Source: Candidatus Nanohalarchaeota archaeon QJJ-5 (lineage in GTDB: Archaea > Nanohalarchaeota > Nanosalinia > Nanosalinales > Nanoanaerosalinaceae). From it: 34,868 nt of DNA. The stretch covers positions 1 to 34,868 of the forward strand of contig JALIDO010000003.1 of NCBI GenBank assembly GCA_022865265.1, given 5' to 3'. Under the pieces are notes generated by a model. That model searched no databases, had not been told where the DNA came from, and saw only the letters and a list, made by a program, of their open reading frames with translations. The position numbers were made by a program, and so were the translations under genes. How positions within the stretch are numbered: the first letter of the stretch is position 1; every line of letters begins with the position of its first letter. Of this stretch, positions 1 to 8,323 are shown in pieces.

Positions 1-1
1 G

Positions 2-91
2 TCACAGCTATTGTTGATCGGACGGGCGGCGTTTGCAGGCTATGCAGCCATCATCGCACTTGTCATCGCACAGTGGTGGAGGCGTCTGTGA
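2..91 (+). CDS. C-terminal end of a membrane protein (5' truncated by window)
   Basis: An open frame enters from the window edge and ends at TGA 89-91, giving 29 residues. Nearly all are hydrophobic (a Phe-Ala-Gly-Tyr-Ala-Ala-Ile-Ile-Ala-Leu-Val-Ile stretch) and it ends in Trp-Trp-Arg-Arg-Leu. This looks like a last membrane helix with a positive cytoplasmic end. Its stop overlaps the next gene's ATG by one base (TGATG), typical of co-translated genes, so it is probably the upstream member of the same operon. Family cannot be told from this fragment. Confidence 0.6.
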   Translation, partial: SQLLLIGRAAFAGYAAIIALVIAQWWRRL

Positions 92-426
92 TGGTGTTTC
101 GGATCGAGGCTATCTGGGCCGGGGTGATGGTGTGTCTGATGGTGGCGATTCTGTGGTACAACTATCGTGTTGTCCGGCTGTTCGATACTGATCCGAAACT
201 CGCTGCCACCCGTCTGTTTCTCGATGGTGATGCAGCCAGGGTCTTCAAGATCTTTGCCTTCGGGATCACCTGTTATGGGCTGACAGCGCTGGTCGGTGTG
301 GTTACGTTGTCGGTCGATCCGGATATATACCGTATCATCACGAAGATCGGGTCACTGCTTCTGTTCGGGTCCTGGGTCGTGTTCATGCGTACCTTGACAC
401 AGGTCATCGAGGTAGCAACGGAGTAA
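91..426 (+). CDS. small three-helix membrane protein, unknown function
   Basis: A 111-residue protein with three likely membrane helices (about residues 8-25, 49-70 and 85-105) and short charged loops. I do not recognise a family. The ATG at 91 overlaps the previous stop by one base and is preferred over the in-frame GTG at 73, which lies inside the upstream gene. The length and three-helix layout resemble the protein at 1162-1491, so the two may be distant relatives; that is inference from topology, not from a sequence match. It is followed after 37 bp by a short-chain dehydrogenase with its own promoter-like box. Confidence 0.65.
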   Translation: MVFRIEAIWAGVMVCLMVAILWYNYRVVRLFDTDPKLAATRLFLDGDAARVFKIFAFGITCYGLTALVGVVTLSVDPDIYRIITKIGSLLLFGSWVVFMRTLTQVIEVATE

Positions 427-433
427 GGGCAGG

Positions 434-443
434 TTGATAAATA
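434..443 (+). promoter_or_regulatory. TATA-like box of the SDR gene
   Basis: The AT-rich ttgataaata is centred about 25 bp before the ATG at 464. This is the expected spacing for a leaderless archaeal transcript and supports ATG 464 over the in-frame TTG at 434, which lies inside the box itself. Confidence 0.5.
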
Positions 444-463
444 TCGCTTGTCCGTTGAGTGAC

Positions 464-1129
464 ATGACGGCGACAGTGATCATCACCGGTGCCGCATCTG
501 GTATCGGTCGTGCGACGGCTCAGTTATTCGCTGAGAACGGTTATACGGTCGGTATCATCGACAAACAGGAGGAACCGCGTGAAGGCGGCACACCGACGCA
601 TGAGCTGATCGAACAGGAGGGTGGTGATGCCTTTTTCATCGAAGCCAATGTCCGTCGTCGGGGCGAGGTAGATGAGGCCTTTGATGCGATCGAGGATCGT
701 ATCGAGGAGTTCGAGGTCTTGATCAATAATGCAGGGTTTGCTGAGACGGTCTCGATCGGTGATATGCGGGATCATCTCTGGCACAAGATCATGGAGGTCA
801 ATGTCGATGGTGTCTATTACTGCACCCAGGCGGCCTTATCAGGACTAGGAACAGATGGAGCTATCGTGAATATCTCGTCCCGTGTAGGGAAAGAGGGGGT
901 GGCTGATCTGTCTGCGTATGCTGCGGCCAAGCATGCTGTTCTCGGGTTCACTGAATCCATCAGTAAGGAGCTGGATGATATACGGGTGAATGCTGTTTGT
1001 CCTCGCAGGACCAAAACAGCCATGACCGGGTTCGAAGGTGATCCGCCTGAGAAGGTTGCTGAGACCATCTATGCGGTCAGTCAGGCAGACTATACTGGTC
1101 GAGCGATCGATGTCGGTGACGATGGATAA
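464..1129 (+). CDS. short-chain dehydrogenase/reductase (SDR)
   Basis: A 221-residue classical SDR that would carry out NAD(P)-dependent oxidation or reduction of an alcohol/carbonyl substrate in the cytoplasm. Visible motifs: the nucleotide-binding TGAASGIG near the N-terminus (residues 8-15), an acidic residue after beta-strand 2 (IIDK), the structural NNAG, a serine-containing NISSR strand, and the catalytic Tyr-x-x-x-Lys in SAYAAAKH. The C-terminal substrate loop (CPRRTKTAMTG, where family members often have a PG-x-x-x-T type sequence) and the tail are short, so it is slightly below the usual 240-250 residues. Substrate cannot be inferred. The start at 464 is chosen because the Rossmann motif normally begins within the first ten residues and a TATA-like box lies 25 bp upstream. 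Confidence 0.85.
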   Translation: MTATVIITGAASGIGRATAQLFAENGYTVGIIDKQEEPREGGTPTHELIEQEGGDAFFIEANVRRRGEVDEAFDAIEDRIEEFEVLINNAGFAETVSIGDMRDHLWHKIMEVNVDGVYYCTQAALSGLGTDGAIVNISSRVGKEGVADLSAYAAAKHAVLGFTESISKELDDIRVNAVCPRRTKTAMTGFEGDPPEKVAETIYAVSQADYTGRAIDVGDDG

Positions 1130-1161
1130 GTACTTATAGCGGTCTCGAACTGTGTAAGTAT

Positions 1162-1491
1162 ATGACAACAGTCCCAACATCGGTACCGGTCATCCTGACA
1201 GTGGTCGGTCTTGGCTTTCTGATCTATGGCTTTTTTGTTGCCTTCCGGTTCAGGGAGACCCTCGGTACTGGTCGGCTCGCCGAGGCATGGGATAAACTAC
1301 TCGGGCTCATTGCATTGTTCATCTTCGGCTATATCGCGTATCTGGCACAGTTGATCAGTGGGGATCCACTGGTTGATCCGGAACTTATCACTGCAGGTAT
1401 CTTTGCGGCAGGTGCCATCTTCGTGGCGACTGTTGCCCGATTGAACTATCAGGTCTTTTCCGCTGTTGGTGGTGATGGTGATGGTGAGTGA
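1162..1491 (+). CDS. small membrane protein, unknown function
   Basis: A 109-residue protein with three hydrophobic helices (roughly residues 7-27, 46-65 and 74-95) and an acidic, glycine-rich tail (GGDGDGE). No family recognised. A TATA-like tacttatag at 1131-1139 is centred 26 bp before the ATG, so the transcript is probably leaderless. Its 3' end overlaps the start of the following DUF4395-like membrane protein, so the two are likely translated together. Confidence 0.65.
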   Translation: MTTVPTSVPVILTVVGLGFLIYGFFVAFRFRETLGTGRLAEAWDKLLGLIALFIFGYIAYLAQLISGDPLVDPELITAGIFAAGAIFVATVARLNYQVFSAVGGDGDGE

Positions 1492-1942
1492 CTGGACCCG
1501 GTGTCGGCTGGATGAACAGGGATTCATGGATGTCGAGGACAAAACAGTTGCACGCTGGCTCAAGTTCTCACCGTTGATGTGTGCTATCGGATTTGGTGCA
1601 GGAACATATCTCCAGAGCCCGCTTGTGCTGTATCTGATGGGATTGATGGCTGTTGCCGGTCTGACATTCCACAAGACGATCTTCGACTGGTTCTATGATG
1701 CTGTGATAGCCCGGGTCATCGATGGACCGCAGCTACCTGATCGTCCGGCACCAGCACGGTTCGCGTGTTTCATCGCAGTGATCTGGTCGGCCTTTACAGC
1801 GTCCGCGTTCCTTGTGGGCTATACAACTGCTGGGTATGTTCTCGGTGCAGGGCTCACATTTGCTGCTGGGCTGCTCGGGACTGTTAATTACTGTATCGCA
1901 TCGGTACTCTGGCGCAAACTCTATGGATGGCCGGATCGGTGA
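1481..1942 (+). CDS. DUF4395-like membrane protein
   Basis: About 153 residues with four predicted membrane helices in two hairpins. After a short N-terminus the sequence reads like the DUF4395 family: an Asp-Val/Asp-x-x-x-x-Arg start, a first hydrophobic pair, a loop with two aromatic-rich helices (FDWFYDAVIARVI), a PxRPAPARFA linker, then a second hydrophobic pair ending in a conserved-looking asparagine and tyrosine. DUF4395 has no known activity. Several in-frame starts lie at 1466-1484, inside the previous gene's end; ATG 1526 (MDVEDKT) is an equally good start by family comparison. Confidence 0.55.
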   Translation: MVSDWTRCRLDEQGFMDVEDKTVARWLKFSPLMCAIGFGAGTYLQSPLVLYLMGLMAVAGLTFHKTIFDWFYDAVIARVIDGPQLPDRPAPARFACFIAVIWSAFTASAFLVGYTTAGYVLGAGLTFAAGLLGTVNYCIASVLWRKLYGWPDR

Positions 1943-1944
1943 TC

Positions 1945-2181
1945 ATGATGGGGGAAAAACAGGATGCACAACGGCTGCTCGATGCCTACAAGGAGGTGAT
2001 CGGGAATGCGGCCATCGGTATCGCCAAGCGCCACAGCACTGTAACGATCGAGGAGGGGGATGTTGTTGCTTTCGAGGGAGGGAAACAAGATATGCATACG
2101 TTCGTGGAAGCATATGAAGATATTCTCGGTGATGTTGCGACCCGGATCGCCAGGGATACGCTGTCCGATGAGTACTTCTAG
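1945..2181 (+). CDS. small acidic soluble protein, unknown function
   Basis: About 78 residues, helical and soluble. It has two similar amphipathic halves: one around LLDAYKEVIGNAAIGIAKRH and one around FVEAYEDILGDVATRIARDT. These share an A-Y-(K/E)-(E/D)-(V/I)-(I/L)-G pattern followed by a-IA(K/R), which suggests an internal duplication. No family recognised. ATG 1945 follows the previous stop by two bases, so it belongs to the same operon; ATG 1927 is an alternative. Its stop overlaps the convergent methyltransferase gene by 4 bp. Confidence 0.6.
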   Translation: MMGEKQDAQRLLDAYKEVIGNAAIGIAKRHSTVTIEEGDVVAFEGGKQDMHTFVEAYEDILGDVATRIARDTLSDEYF

Positions 2182-2888
2182 ATGAATCGTGGTGTTGTTT
2201 CGCGGTATTCTTCGAGGTCTGTCGTGTCCTCAAGCATTGTTTCGAGATGTTGTTCTTCCGAGACAGAAAGGCGATAATACACGTATACGAGCACAGGAAG
2301 CATCGCCAGTGTCAGGAGTGATGGCCAGTGGATGAACCAGCCGGCCACGATCATGATCAGGCCGAGGTACTGTGGATGTCGGGAGTACTGATAGATACCG
2401 TCGGTCACGAATGATTCATCGCTCCGATACAATGTGTACCAGCCGATCGCCACGATGAGACAGCCAAGCACGGTGATACCAAGACCGATGACTTTCCACG
2501 GTGTCATGGCAAAAGACTGGCCCAGCAGATCGAAACTGAGGATGACATCATGTGGATGGCTGCCTGTCGTGGTGGTCAGGGCAGCTGCTGAGAGATAGAT
2601 GCTCAAGGGCACGCCATACATCTCCACGAACATCGAGACCATGAATGCTGCATAGATCCCGAGTGAGGAGGTCTGCCAGTTGACTTGTCCTTTCAGGCCG
2701 ATCAGCAATGGTGCTGCAAACAACAGAAAGATACCGATGTTCAGGGCAACCAGATCCCACCGTCCCTGGATCACGAACTGTTCTGCCTGGCCGGAGATGA
2801 ACCACAGCGCATGTTCGAGGAATGATGGCAGGCTGATCAAGCTCACGAGGATGATGCTGCCTATCAGGAGTTGACGCCATCGACGCAT
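2178..2888 (-). CDS. ICMT/PEMT-like integral membrane methyltransferase
   Basis: A 236-residue membrane protein with about six helices. The C-terminal part carries the hallmark of the isoprenylcysteine carboxyl methyltransferase / phospholipid methyltransferase group: a Gly-Ile-Tyr-x-Tyr-x-Arg-His-Pro-x-Tyr-Leu-Gly motif (GIYQYSRHPQYLG), a hydrophobic helix, then a paired E-E-x-H-L (VSEEQHLE). These residues bind S-adenosylmethionine in the family. The target is unknown; archaea have no prenylated CAAX proteins of the usual kind, so lipid or another thiol is possible. A TATA-like acttaaag (reverse strand, 2911-2918) is centred 27 bp upstream of the ATG. Confidence 0.8.
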   Translation of the reverse strand: MRRWRQLLIGSIILVSLISLPSFLEHALWFISGQAEQFVIQGRWDLVALNIGIFLLFAAPLLIGLKGQVNWQTSSLGIYAAFMVSMFVEMYGVPLSIYLSAAALTTTTGSHPHDVILSFDLLGQSFAMTPWKVIGLGITVLGCLIVAIGWYTLYRSDESFVTDGIYQYSRHPQYLGLIMIVAGWFIHWPSLLTLAMLPVLVYVYYRLSVSEEQHLETMLEDTTDLEEYRETTPRFI

Positions 2889-2938
2889 ACAGACTCCATG
2901 GCAGCCAGGGCTTTAAGTCTGTCTCGGTCGGGCCTGTC

Positions 2939-2948
2939 TATTTAAAAG
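2939..2948 (+). promoter_or_regulatory. TATA-like box of the UPF0182 gene
   Basis: tatttaaaag is centred about 27 bp before ATG 2971, indicating a leaderless transcript. It faces away from the reverse-strand box at 2911-2918, so the two divergent promoters are packed within about 80 bp. Confidence 0.6.
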
Positions 2949-2970
2949 AATCGGTACCGATGTCTGCAGC

Positions 2971-5679
2971 ATGCGGCTCGCACGTCTGCGTCATCTGATC
3001 ATCGGGTTCCTCGTGTTTTTGTTTGCACTTCCGACGTTCGTGACCTTCTATACTGATTATCTCTGGTTCAGATCGCTTGGATTCGTTTCTGTCTTCATGA
3101 CGATCCTGACAACACGTATAGGGGTCTTTTCTGCTGTCTTTATCGGTGCAGGGATATTCATCTATGCGAACTATCGGTGGGCGGTCGATAATACCGGCGG
3201 GGACCGATCGATGCTTGCGACCGGTGGGATCGTCCTGTTGTCCGGTATCCTTGCAGGGATCGCATCTGGCTACTGGGAGACGGTCTTGCGGTTCTTCAAT
3301 CAGGTTCCCTTTGGTCTGTCTGAACCATTGACAGGTCTCGATGCAGCGTTTTTCGTCTATACACTACCATTTGCCAGTCTCGTATTGAATGTGGCATCGG
3401 TGATGGTCTTGTTCGCTGCTGGGATCGTTGCCTGGACCTATGTTTCGAAATGGGGCTTACAGGAGTACAATGATGTGATGGAGACATTTATGGGTATGCA
3501 GGATGTCTCCGGAACCGAACTTGATATTTTCAATGTAATTGAACATCTCAGGACCGATGCACGTCGTCACATTATGGCATTGATGGGTGCTGGTGCGGTT
3601 CTGACCGGTGGCTGGCTTGTCTTCATGCGATATGGGTTGTTCCTATCACAGCAGGGAGCGGTCTTCGGTGTCGGGTATACACGATCATTGGTCACGATGC
3701 CGCTGTACACGATCCTTGCAGCAGGATGTCTGCTTGTTGCAGTAGCGGCAGTCACGTCTTTGTTCCTGAACACTGAGCGATTGACACTTGGTGTAGCAGG
3801 ACTGACAGTTGTCGTGGCCGTGGCTGGATTCGCTGGTGCGGCGGGGGTGCAGACCTTTGTCGTTGAACCGGATGAGTTCAACAAAGAACGGCCGTATCTG
3901 GAGAATCAGATCGATATGACACGGAAGGGCTTCGGGCTCGATCGGATCGAGTCACAATCGTTCACACCGTCTCCGAACCTGACACGGGAACAGATCGAGA
4001 ACAATCCAGGTACGATGGAGAATATCCGTCTGTGGGATTACCGGCCATTGCGCCAGACATACAATGAGATGCAGATCTTCAGGACCTACTATCAGTTCAA
4101 TGATGTCGATATCGATCGGTACGAGGTCGATGGACAGGAGAAACAGGTGATGCTGTCTGCTCGAGAGATCGATATGGCCTCGCTGCCTGAGCAATCTCGT
4201 TCATGGGTGAATCGTCACCTGGTCTATACGCATGGGTTCGGGATCGCGATGTCGCCGGTCGATAAGGTCTCAGAGGAGGGGTTTCCTGAATACTATGTGA
4301 AAAACATCCCACCATCATCGTCGATCGATCTCAATGTGACCCAGCCACGGATCTACTATGGTGAGAGCACACATCAGTACGCGATCACGAACACGGGCAC
4401 ACGGGAACTCGATTATCCAAGCGGGGATAACAATGTCTATACACGGTATGCTGGTGATGGGGGTGTCCAGCTCGATTCGATGCTGAAACGGCTGGCGTTT
4501 GCATGGCGATTCGGTGATCTCCAGATCCTGTTCTCCGGGTCGATCGAGGAACAGAGCCGGCTCCAGTTCAAACGAACTATCCAAGAGCGTGTCCGAGCGG
4601 TGACGCCGTTTCTGACGTTCGATGATGATCCATACATCACCGTGACCGATGATGGGCTCAAATGGGTCTATGATGCTTACACGAGCACCGATCAGTTCCC
4701 ATATGCTGACAAACAGCGGTTCAAAGGAAAGGATATCAACTATGTCAGGAATGCTGTCAAGGTTGTGGTCGATGCCTACAGTGGTGATATGACATACTAT
4801 ATCGCTGATGAGAATGATTCGATGGTCCAGACATACGAGGAGATGTTCCCTGTTCTGTTCGAACCGATGGAAGAGATGCCTGCTGATCTGCAGGATAATA
4901 TCCGGTATCCAGAGGATCTGTTCACTGCCCAGACACGGGCACATTTCGACTATCATATGACCAATCCGAAAGTGTTTTACAACAGGGAGGATCAGTGGCG
5001 GGCCCCGATGGAGACCTTGCGTGGCTCTCGATCAGAGATCGAGCCCTATTATGTCATGATGAGTCTGCCGGACAGCAACAGGACCGAGTTCATGATGATC
5101 CAGCCGTTCATCCCGGAGGAACGAGAGAACCTGATCGGATGGATCGGAGCGCGGTCTGATCCGCCGAACTACGGGACGATGAAGGCCTACACCTTCCCGA
5201 AGCAGGAGCTTGTCTTCGGGCCGGCACAGGTCGATGCCCGTATCGATCAGGATACAGAAATCTCCCAGCGGATGACGCTGTGGTCTCAGCAGGGATCATC
5301 AGTCTTCCGTGGTAATCTTCTCGCGATTCCGCTGGATGATACGCTGTTGTACGTCGAGCCATTGTATCTCGTTTCGGGTGGTTCAGGTGCTGTGCCACAG
5401 CTCCGTCGTGTGATCGTGGCACATAATGATCGTCTGACAATGCAGCCAACACTCGATAATTCACTCGATGTCCTGTTCGGTGATGCTGCAGCAGAAGGAC
5501 CGGTGGTTGTCTCACCTGGTGCTCTCGAGGAGGCTCGGAGTGTCTACAATGACGCCCAGACTGCTCTTCAGAATGGTGATTTTGCCACGTATGCTGAACG
5601 GATCGAGGAGCTGGGATCGTTGCTGAACCAGGAGGATTCAGCAGGGTCCACGATCAACCAGACCATGCCGATGAACTAG
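2971..5679 (+). CDS. UPF0182 family large membrane protein
   Basis: A 902-residue protein matching the UPF0182 layout: seven N-terminal membrane helices (about residues 8-30, 45-66, 82-104, 130-155, 200-222, 242-265 and 272-295) followed by a soluble domain of about 600 residues. Recognisable family segments in the soluble part include the Arg-Pro-Tyr-Leu-x-Asn-x-Ile start (ERPYLENQID), a NIRLWDYRPLRQTYN stretch, PRIYYGE, the DDDPYITV strand, and a Phe-Met-Met-Ile-Gln-Pro-Phe strand near residue 710. The family occurs in actinobacteria, cyanobacteria and some archaea and has no established function. The 3' end overlaps the convergent phosphoribosyltransferase gene by 4 bp (shared CTAG). Confidence 0.9.
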   Translation: MRLARLRHLIIGFLVFLFALPTFVTFYTDYLWFRSLGFVSVFMTILTTRIGVFSAVFIGAGIFIYANYRWAVDNTGGDRSMLATGGIVLLSGILAGIASGYWETVLRFFNQVPFGLSEPLTGLDAAFFVYTLPFASLVLNVASVMVLFAAGIVAWTYVSKWGLQEYNDVMETFMGMQDVSGTELDIFNVIEHLRTDARRHIMALMGAGAVLTGGWLVFMRYGLFLSQQGAVFGVGYTRSLVTMPLYTILAAGCLLVAVAAVTSLFLNTERLTLGVAGLTVVVAVAGFAGAAGVQTFVVEPDEFNKERPYLENQIDMTRKGFGLDRIESQSFTPSPNLTREQIENNPGTMENIRLWDYRPLRQTYNEMQIFRTYYQFNDVDIDRYEVDGQEKQVMLSAREIDMASLPEQSRSWVNRHLVYTHGFGIAMSPVDKVSEEGFPEYYVKNIPPSSSIDLNVTQPRIYYGESTHQYAITNTGTRELDYPSGDNNVYTRYAGDGGVQLDSMLKRLAFAWRFGDLQILFSGSIEEQSRLQFKRTIQERVRAVTPFLTFDDDPYITVTDDGLKWVYDAYTSTDQFPYADKQRFKGKDINYVRNAVKVVVDAYSGDMTYYIADENDSMVQTYEEMFPVLFEPMEEMPADLQDNIRYPEDLFTAQTRAHFDYHMTNPKVFYNREDQWRAPMETLRGSRSEIEPYYVMMSLPDSNRTEFMMIQPFIPEERENLIGWIGARSDPPNYGTMKAYTFPKQELVFGPAQVDARIDQDTEISQRMTLWSQQGSSVFRGNLLAIPLDDTLLYVEPLYLVSGGSGAVPQLRRVIVAHNDRLTMQPTLDNSLDVLFGDAAAEGPVVVSPGALEEARSVYNDAQTALQNGDFATYAERIEELGSLLNQEDSAGSTINQTMPMN

Positions 5680-6377
5680 ATATCGAGTGGATCAAATGGT
5701 TCGTTGTCGTCTGTGGCGGTCTCATCACCAAGGCTCCAGGCCGCCATCATCTCATAGTCACTGACCTCCTCATTCGCTTCGAGCCACTGGCCGATTGTCT
5801 CTGCGGTGCTCCCGTATTCGATGATGTCATCGACGATCAGGACCGAACTATCATCTGGTTCGAATCGGTCCTCCATGCCTGGGCTGAGGGTGACTGCATC
5901 ATCGCCACGGTCTTTTGAATACCGGATCAGGACCGGTTCAGCATCGAGATGCTGGTCGGCGGCATACAATGGTGCCATGCCGCCAGCGAATGGTGCAACC
6001 ACATAATCGAAGGTGTCGGGGGCATATTCCTCGGCGACAGCGTCACCGAGGGCAGTCACTCGATCGCTTTTCGGTGACAGTGAGATGCCTGGGTGTGTGG
6101 TCTCGACGTCATCGAGGCGGTCACGCCATTCATCCGTATCTTCTGTCAGTGTGTCGCCGTTGTGGTATGCTTCAAGATGGGGTGCTGCGAATTCTTCCAT
6201 CACTGCCTGTGCATCAGCGTCATCATCGTCCTGATAGGCCTGCTCATAGGCTGTGATGGCGATGCCGACGGCGACTTCGGTCTTCCAGTCCATCGGATCA
6301 AGTTCATCATAGAGGTCGAACTGGGTTTCGATACTGGTATCGTATCGTTCCGACCGAGATAGTGATGATCGAGCCAT
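5676..6377 (-). CDS. phosphoribosyltransferase-domain protein
   Basis: A 233-residue protein. Its C-terminal half is a type I phosphoribosyltransferase fold: the PRPP-binding motif VLIVDDIIEYGSTA at about residues 179-192 (hydrophobic strand, two acidic residues, then the Gly-Ser-Thr phosphate loop), preceded by VVAPFAGGMAPLY, the first substrate loop. The N-terminal 100 residues are an acidic helical region I do not recognise. The base it acts on, if any, is unknown; regulators in this fold also exist. Start ATG 6377 is chosen over GTG 6380 because a TATA-like cttatttatg (reverse strand, 6401-6410) is centred 28 bp upstream. Confidence 0.75.
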   Translation of the reverse strand: MARSSLSRSERYDTSIETQFDLYDELDPMDWKTEVAVGIAITAYEQAYQDDDDADAQAVMEEFAAPHLEAYHNGDTLTEDTDEWRDRLDDVETTHPGISLSPKSDRVTALGDAVAEEYAPDTFDYVVAPFAGGMAPLYAADQHLDAEPVLIRYSKDRGDDAVTLSPGMEDRFEPDDSSVLIVDDIIEYGSTAETIGQWLEANEEVSDYEMMAAWSLGDETATDDNEPFDPLDI

Positions 6378-6435
6378 CACGTTCCTATTGACGATGACAA
6401 CATAAATAAGTTGTTGTTATTGAAGAGTGGCTACA

Positions 6436-7218
6436 TCATGTGGTCTCATCGAACTGGCGTTGTACCCGATACAGCCATTCATCAGTGCCATACTTGTCCT
6501 TGACACGTTGTTCTGCATTCTTGATGGTCGCTTGTGAGAGGCTATCTTCCTGCAATGGTGTCTGTTCACTGAACCGGGAGATCATCTGTTCGAGGACCTC
6601 GTCCCGGCTCAGATCGGTGTTCTCGGAGATAGGGGCCACACGTTTCGCTGCGCTTTTGATTGCCTTATCGGAGATTTTTTCTTTCCCGATCTTCAGGACC
6701 TGTAGCATGGTCTTGATATCGATATCATAGGCCATCATGGTGTGATGAAGCACGACACCATCACGACGGGCCTGTGCAGAGCCACCAATCTTGCGTCCAT
6801 TCGTGATGATATCATTGACTGGTTTGTGTTCGGCATCGATCCCGATATCGGTGAGCGCCTGGACGGACCACTGTTCCAGTTCCCGATATGATCCGAGGAT
6901 ATCATTGCTTTCGAGCATATCTTCGGGCAGTGTCAATGAGTAGGTGATGACGTTTTTGGGTTCGGTGAACATCGCGCCACCACCGGTCATCCGTCTGACG
7001 ATCTCGATGTTGTTTTTCTTAGCCATGGGTTCGAAGACTTCATCTTTGAGTGCCTGGAACCGACCGATCACGACTGCAGGTGTTGGCCACTCCCAGATGC
7101 GCAGTGTGGGTCGTGTCTCACCGCTGGCAAGCCGGTCGGTCAGTTCTTCATCCAGGGCCATATGCATTGCCGGAGAGTAGGTCTCCTGTACGAGACGCCA
7201 TTCACGGTCACTGTTCAT
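6436..7218 (-). CDS. lplA: lipoate-protein ligase A, catalytic subunit
   Basis: A 260-residue member of the BPL/LplA/LipB fold. It would activate lipoate with ATP and attach it to lipoyl-domain lysines of 2-oxoacid dehydrogenases or glycine cleavage H protein. Key features: RRMTGGGAMF (residues 75-84), the lipoate/adenylate loop, and NGRKIGGSAQ with the catalytic lysine K143. It lacks the accessory C-terminal domain of the long bacterial enzyme; that domain is encoded by the upstream overlapping gene, matching the two-subunit LplA-LplB enzyme known from Thermoplasma acidophilum. It overlaps lplB by 11 bp, so translation is probably coupled. No lipoyl-domain protein lies in the window. Confidence 0.88.
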   Translation of the reverse strand: MNSDREWRLVQETYSPAMHMALDEELTDRLASGETRPTLRIWEWPTPAVVIGRFQALKDEVFEPMAKKNNIEIVRRMTGGGAMFTEPKNVITYSLTLPEDMLESNDILGSYRELEQWSVQALTDIGIDAEHKPVNDIITNGRKIGGSAQARRDGVVLHHTMMAYDIDIKTMLQVLKIGKEKISDKAIKSAAKRVAPISENTDLSRDEVLEQMISRFSEQTPLQEDSLSQATIKNAEQRVKDKYGTDEWLYRVQRQFDETT

Positions 7219-7504
7219 CGGTATCCGCCTCCAGGGCCTGTTTCACAACAGCTGTTACATCGGATGGCCTGAACCCGACGAGTTTCGTATTGGTATCGAG
7301 ATTGTCTTTGATGGTCTGGGTCATGGTCTGTTCATCCATATCGGTCTTGCATCCTTCCAGTGCTGTCGTGATATCGTCCAATGCTGTTTCAGGATAGATG
7401 AAAAAATCACCATGTAGGCTCACGGCGGTGATTTCTCCGTTCGCAGCCACATCGGCACGGAGTAGTTTCCCGTCAGGAACCTTGTACTCGGCGGTCTTGG
7501 TCAT
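7208..7504 (-). CDS. lplB: lipoate-protein ligase C-terminal-domain subunit
   Basis: A 98-residue protein matching the free-standing LplB subunit: it corresponds to the C-terminal domain of bacterial LplA and is needed for lipoate adenylation in the split archaeal enzyme. The central segment (a Gly-Asp-Phe-Phe-Ile-Tyr-Pro-Glu strand-turn followed by a helix with a Leu-Glu-Gly end) is typical. It is the first gene of the lplB-lplA pair. A TATA-like box (reverse strand, 7526-7535) is centred 27 bp before the ATG, so the mRNA is probably leaderless. The family match rests on short similarity plus the neighbouring lplA. Confidence 0.8.
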   Translation of the reverse strand: MTKTAEYKVPDGKLLRADVAANGEITAVSLHGDFFIYPETALDDITTALEGCKTDMDEQTMTQTIKDNLDTNTKLVGFRPSDVTAVVKQALEADTDEQ

Positions 7505-7702
7505 ACCATAATGACTGATGCAGGACTAGATAAAGGTGTGGGCTCATCGACAATCGAGACCGATCAGTGCTTTTGTATGTACTGATAATCAACCGTGTTC
7601 GTGTGGTGGTCTATCGATCGTGATGATCTGGTTACCAGTACCATATGGCATGATTGGTAGGTGTGGGACAGTCATTAGAAGCTTTGTCTATAAAGAGATG
7701 AT

Positions 7703-8323
7703 ATGACAGACAATCGCGAACCGGTGACCGATGATCTGCCGGACAGTCCGATGCATACCATCGGAACAGACCATATAACGATTTGGGGAAGTAATACCGA
7801 GGACACGATCGAATTCTACCGAGATACACTCGGGATGCCACTGGTCCTCCGTCAGCCAAACCTCGATGATCCTGATCAGACCCACCTGTTTTTCGACACG
7901 GGTGATGGAACGATCCTGACCGTGTTCGTGAATGATGATCGGCCATCACATCAGGGGCCCCAGCGCGGACAAGTGGGAAGTGTGCATCATCTCGCGTTCA
8001 CGATCGATCCAGATCGGTTCGAAGCGGTCATGGAGGCACTTGAGGAGAAAGGTAGACATTACAACATGTTCGATCGTGGGATCTTCCACTCACTGTATAC
8101 CAGTGACCACAATGGGCTCGTGATCGAGCTTGCTGCTGATAAATACGATATACCGGATGAGCGCCGAGGCGAGGTCATGGCCACGGTCCAGCGTATCCGG
8201 GAAGAGGCTGGTGCCGACTATGCCAAAGATGAGCATATGCAAGCAGCATTGGATAAACTTGGTATCGATGCCGAAAAGCATGATCTTCCTGCGGCAGATT
8301 CTGGTGTCGGTGAGCTTGAATGA
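7703..8323 (+). CDS. VOC-family ring-cleaving dioxygenase-like protein (MhqO-like)
   Basis: A 206-residue vicinal-oxygen-chelate protein. Candidate metal ligands of an extradiol dioxygenase or glyoxalase site are visible: His24 (TDHITIW), a histidine at 95/96 (VHHLAF) and Glu142 (LVIELA). The next gene is a serine hydrolase of the phospholipase/carboxylesterase family; the same pairing in bacteria (mhqO-mhqD) handles quinones and other electrophiles, so a similar detoxifying role is inferred. The start is uncertain: a TATA-like tctataaag at 7688-7695 lies only about 12 bp before ATG 7703, so GTG 7724 or ATG 7751 may be the true start if that box is used. Confidence 0.75.
   Translation: MTDNREPVTDDLPDSPMHTIGTDHITIWGSNTEDTIEFYRDTLGMPLVLRQPNLDDPDQTHLFFDTGDGTILTVFVNDDRPSHQGPQRGQVGSVHHLAFTIDPDRFEAVMEALEEKGRHYNMFDRGIFHSLYTSDHNGLVIELAADKYDIPDERRGEVMATVQRIREEAGADYAKDEHMQAALDKLGIDAEKHDLPAADSGVGELE

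Noticed and set aside
4315-4956. Reverse frame inside the UPF0182 gene (213 codons)
   Set aside because: Fully within a clear 902-codon gene and produced by gat/atc codon palindromes; no domain seen.
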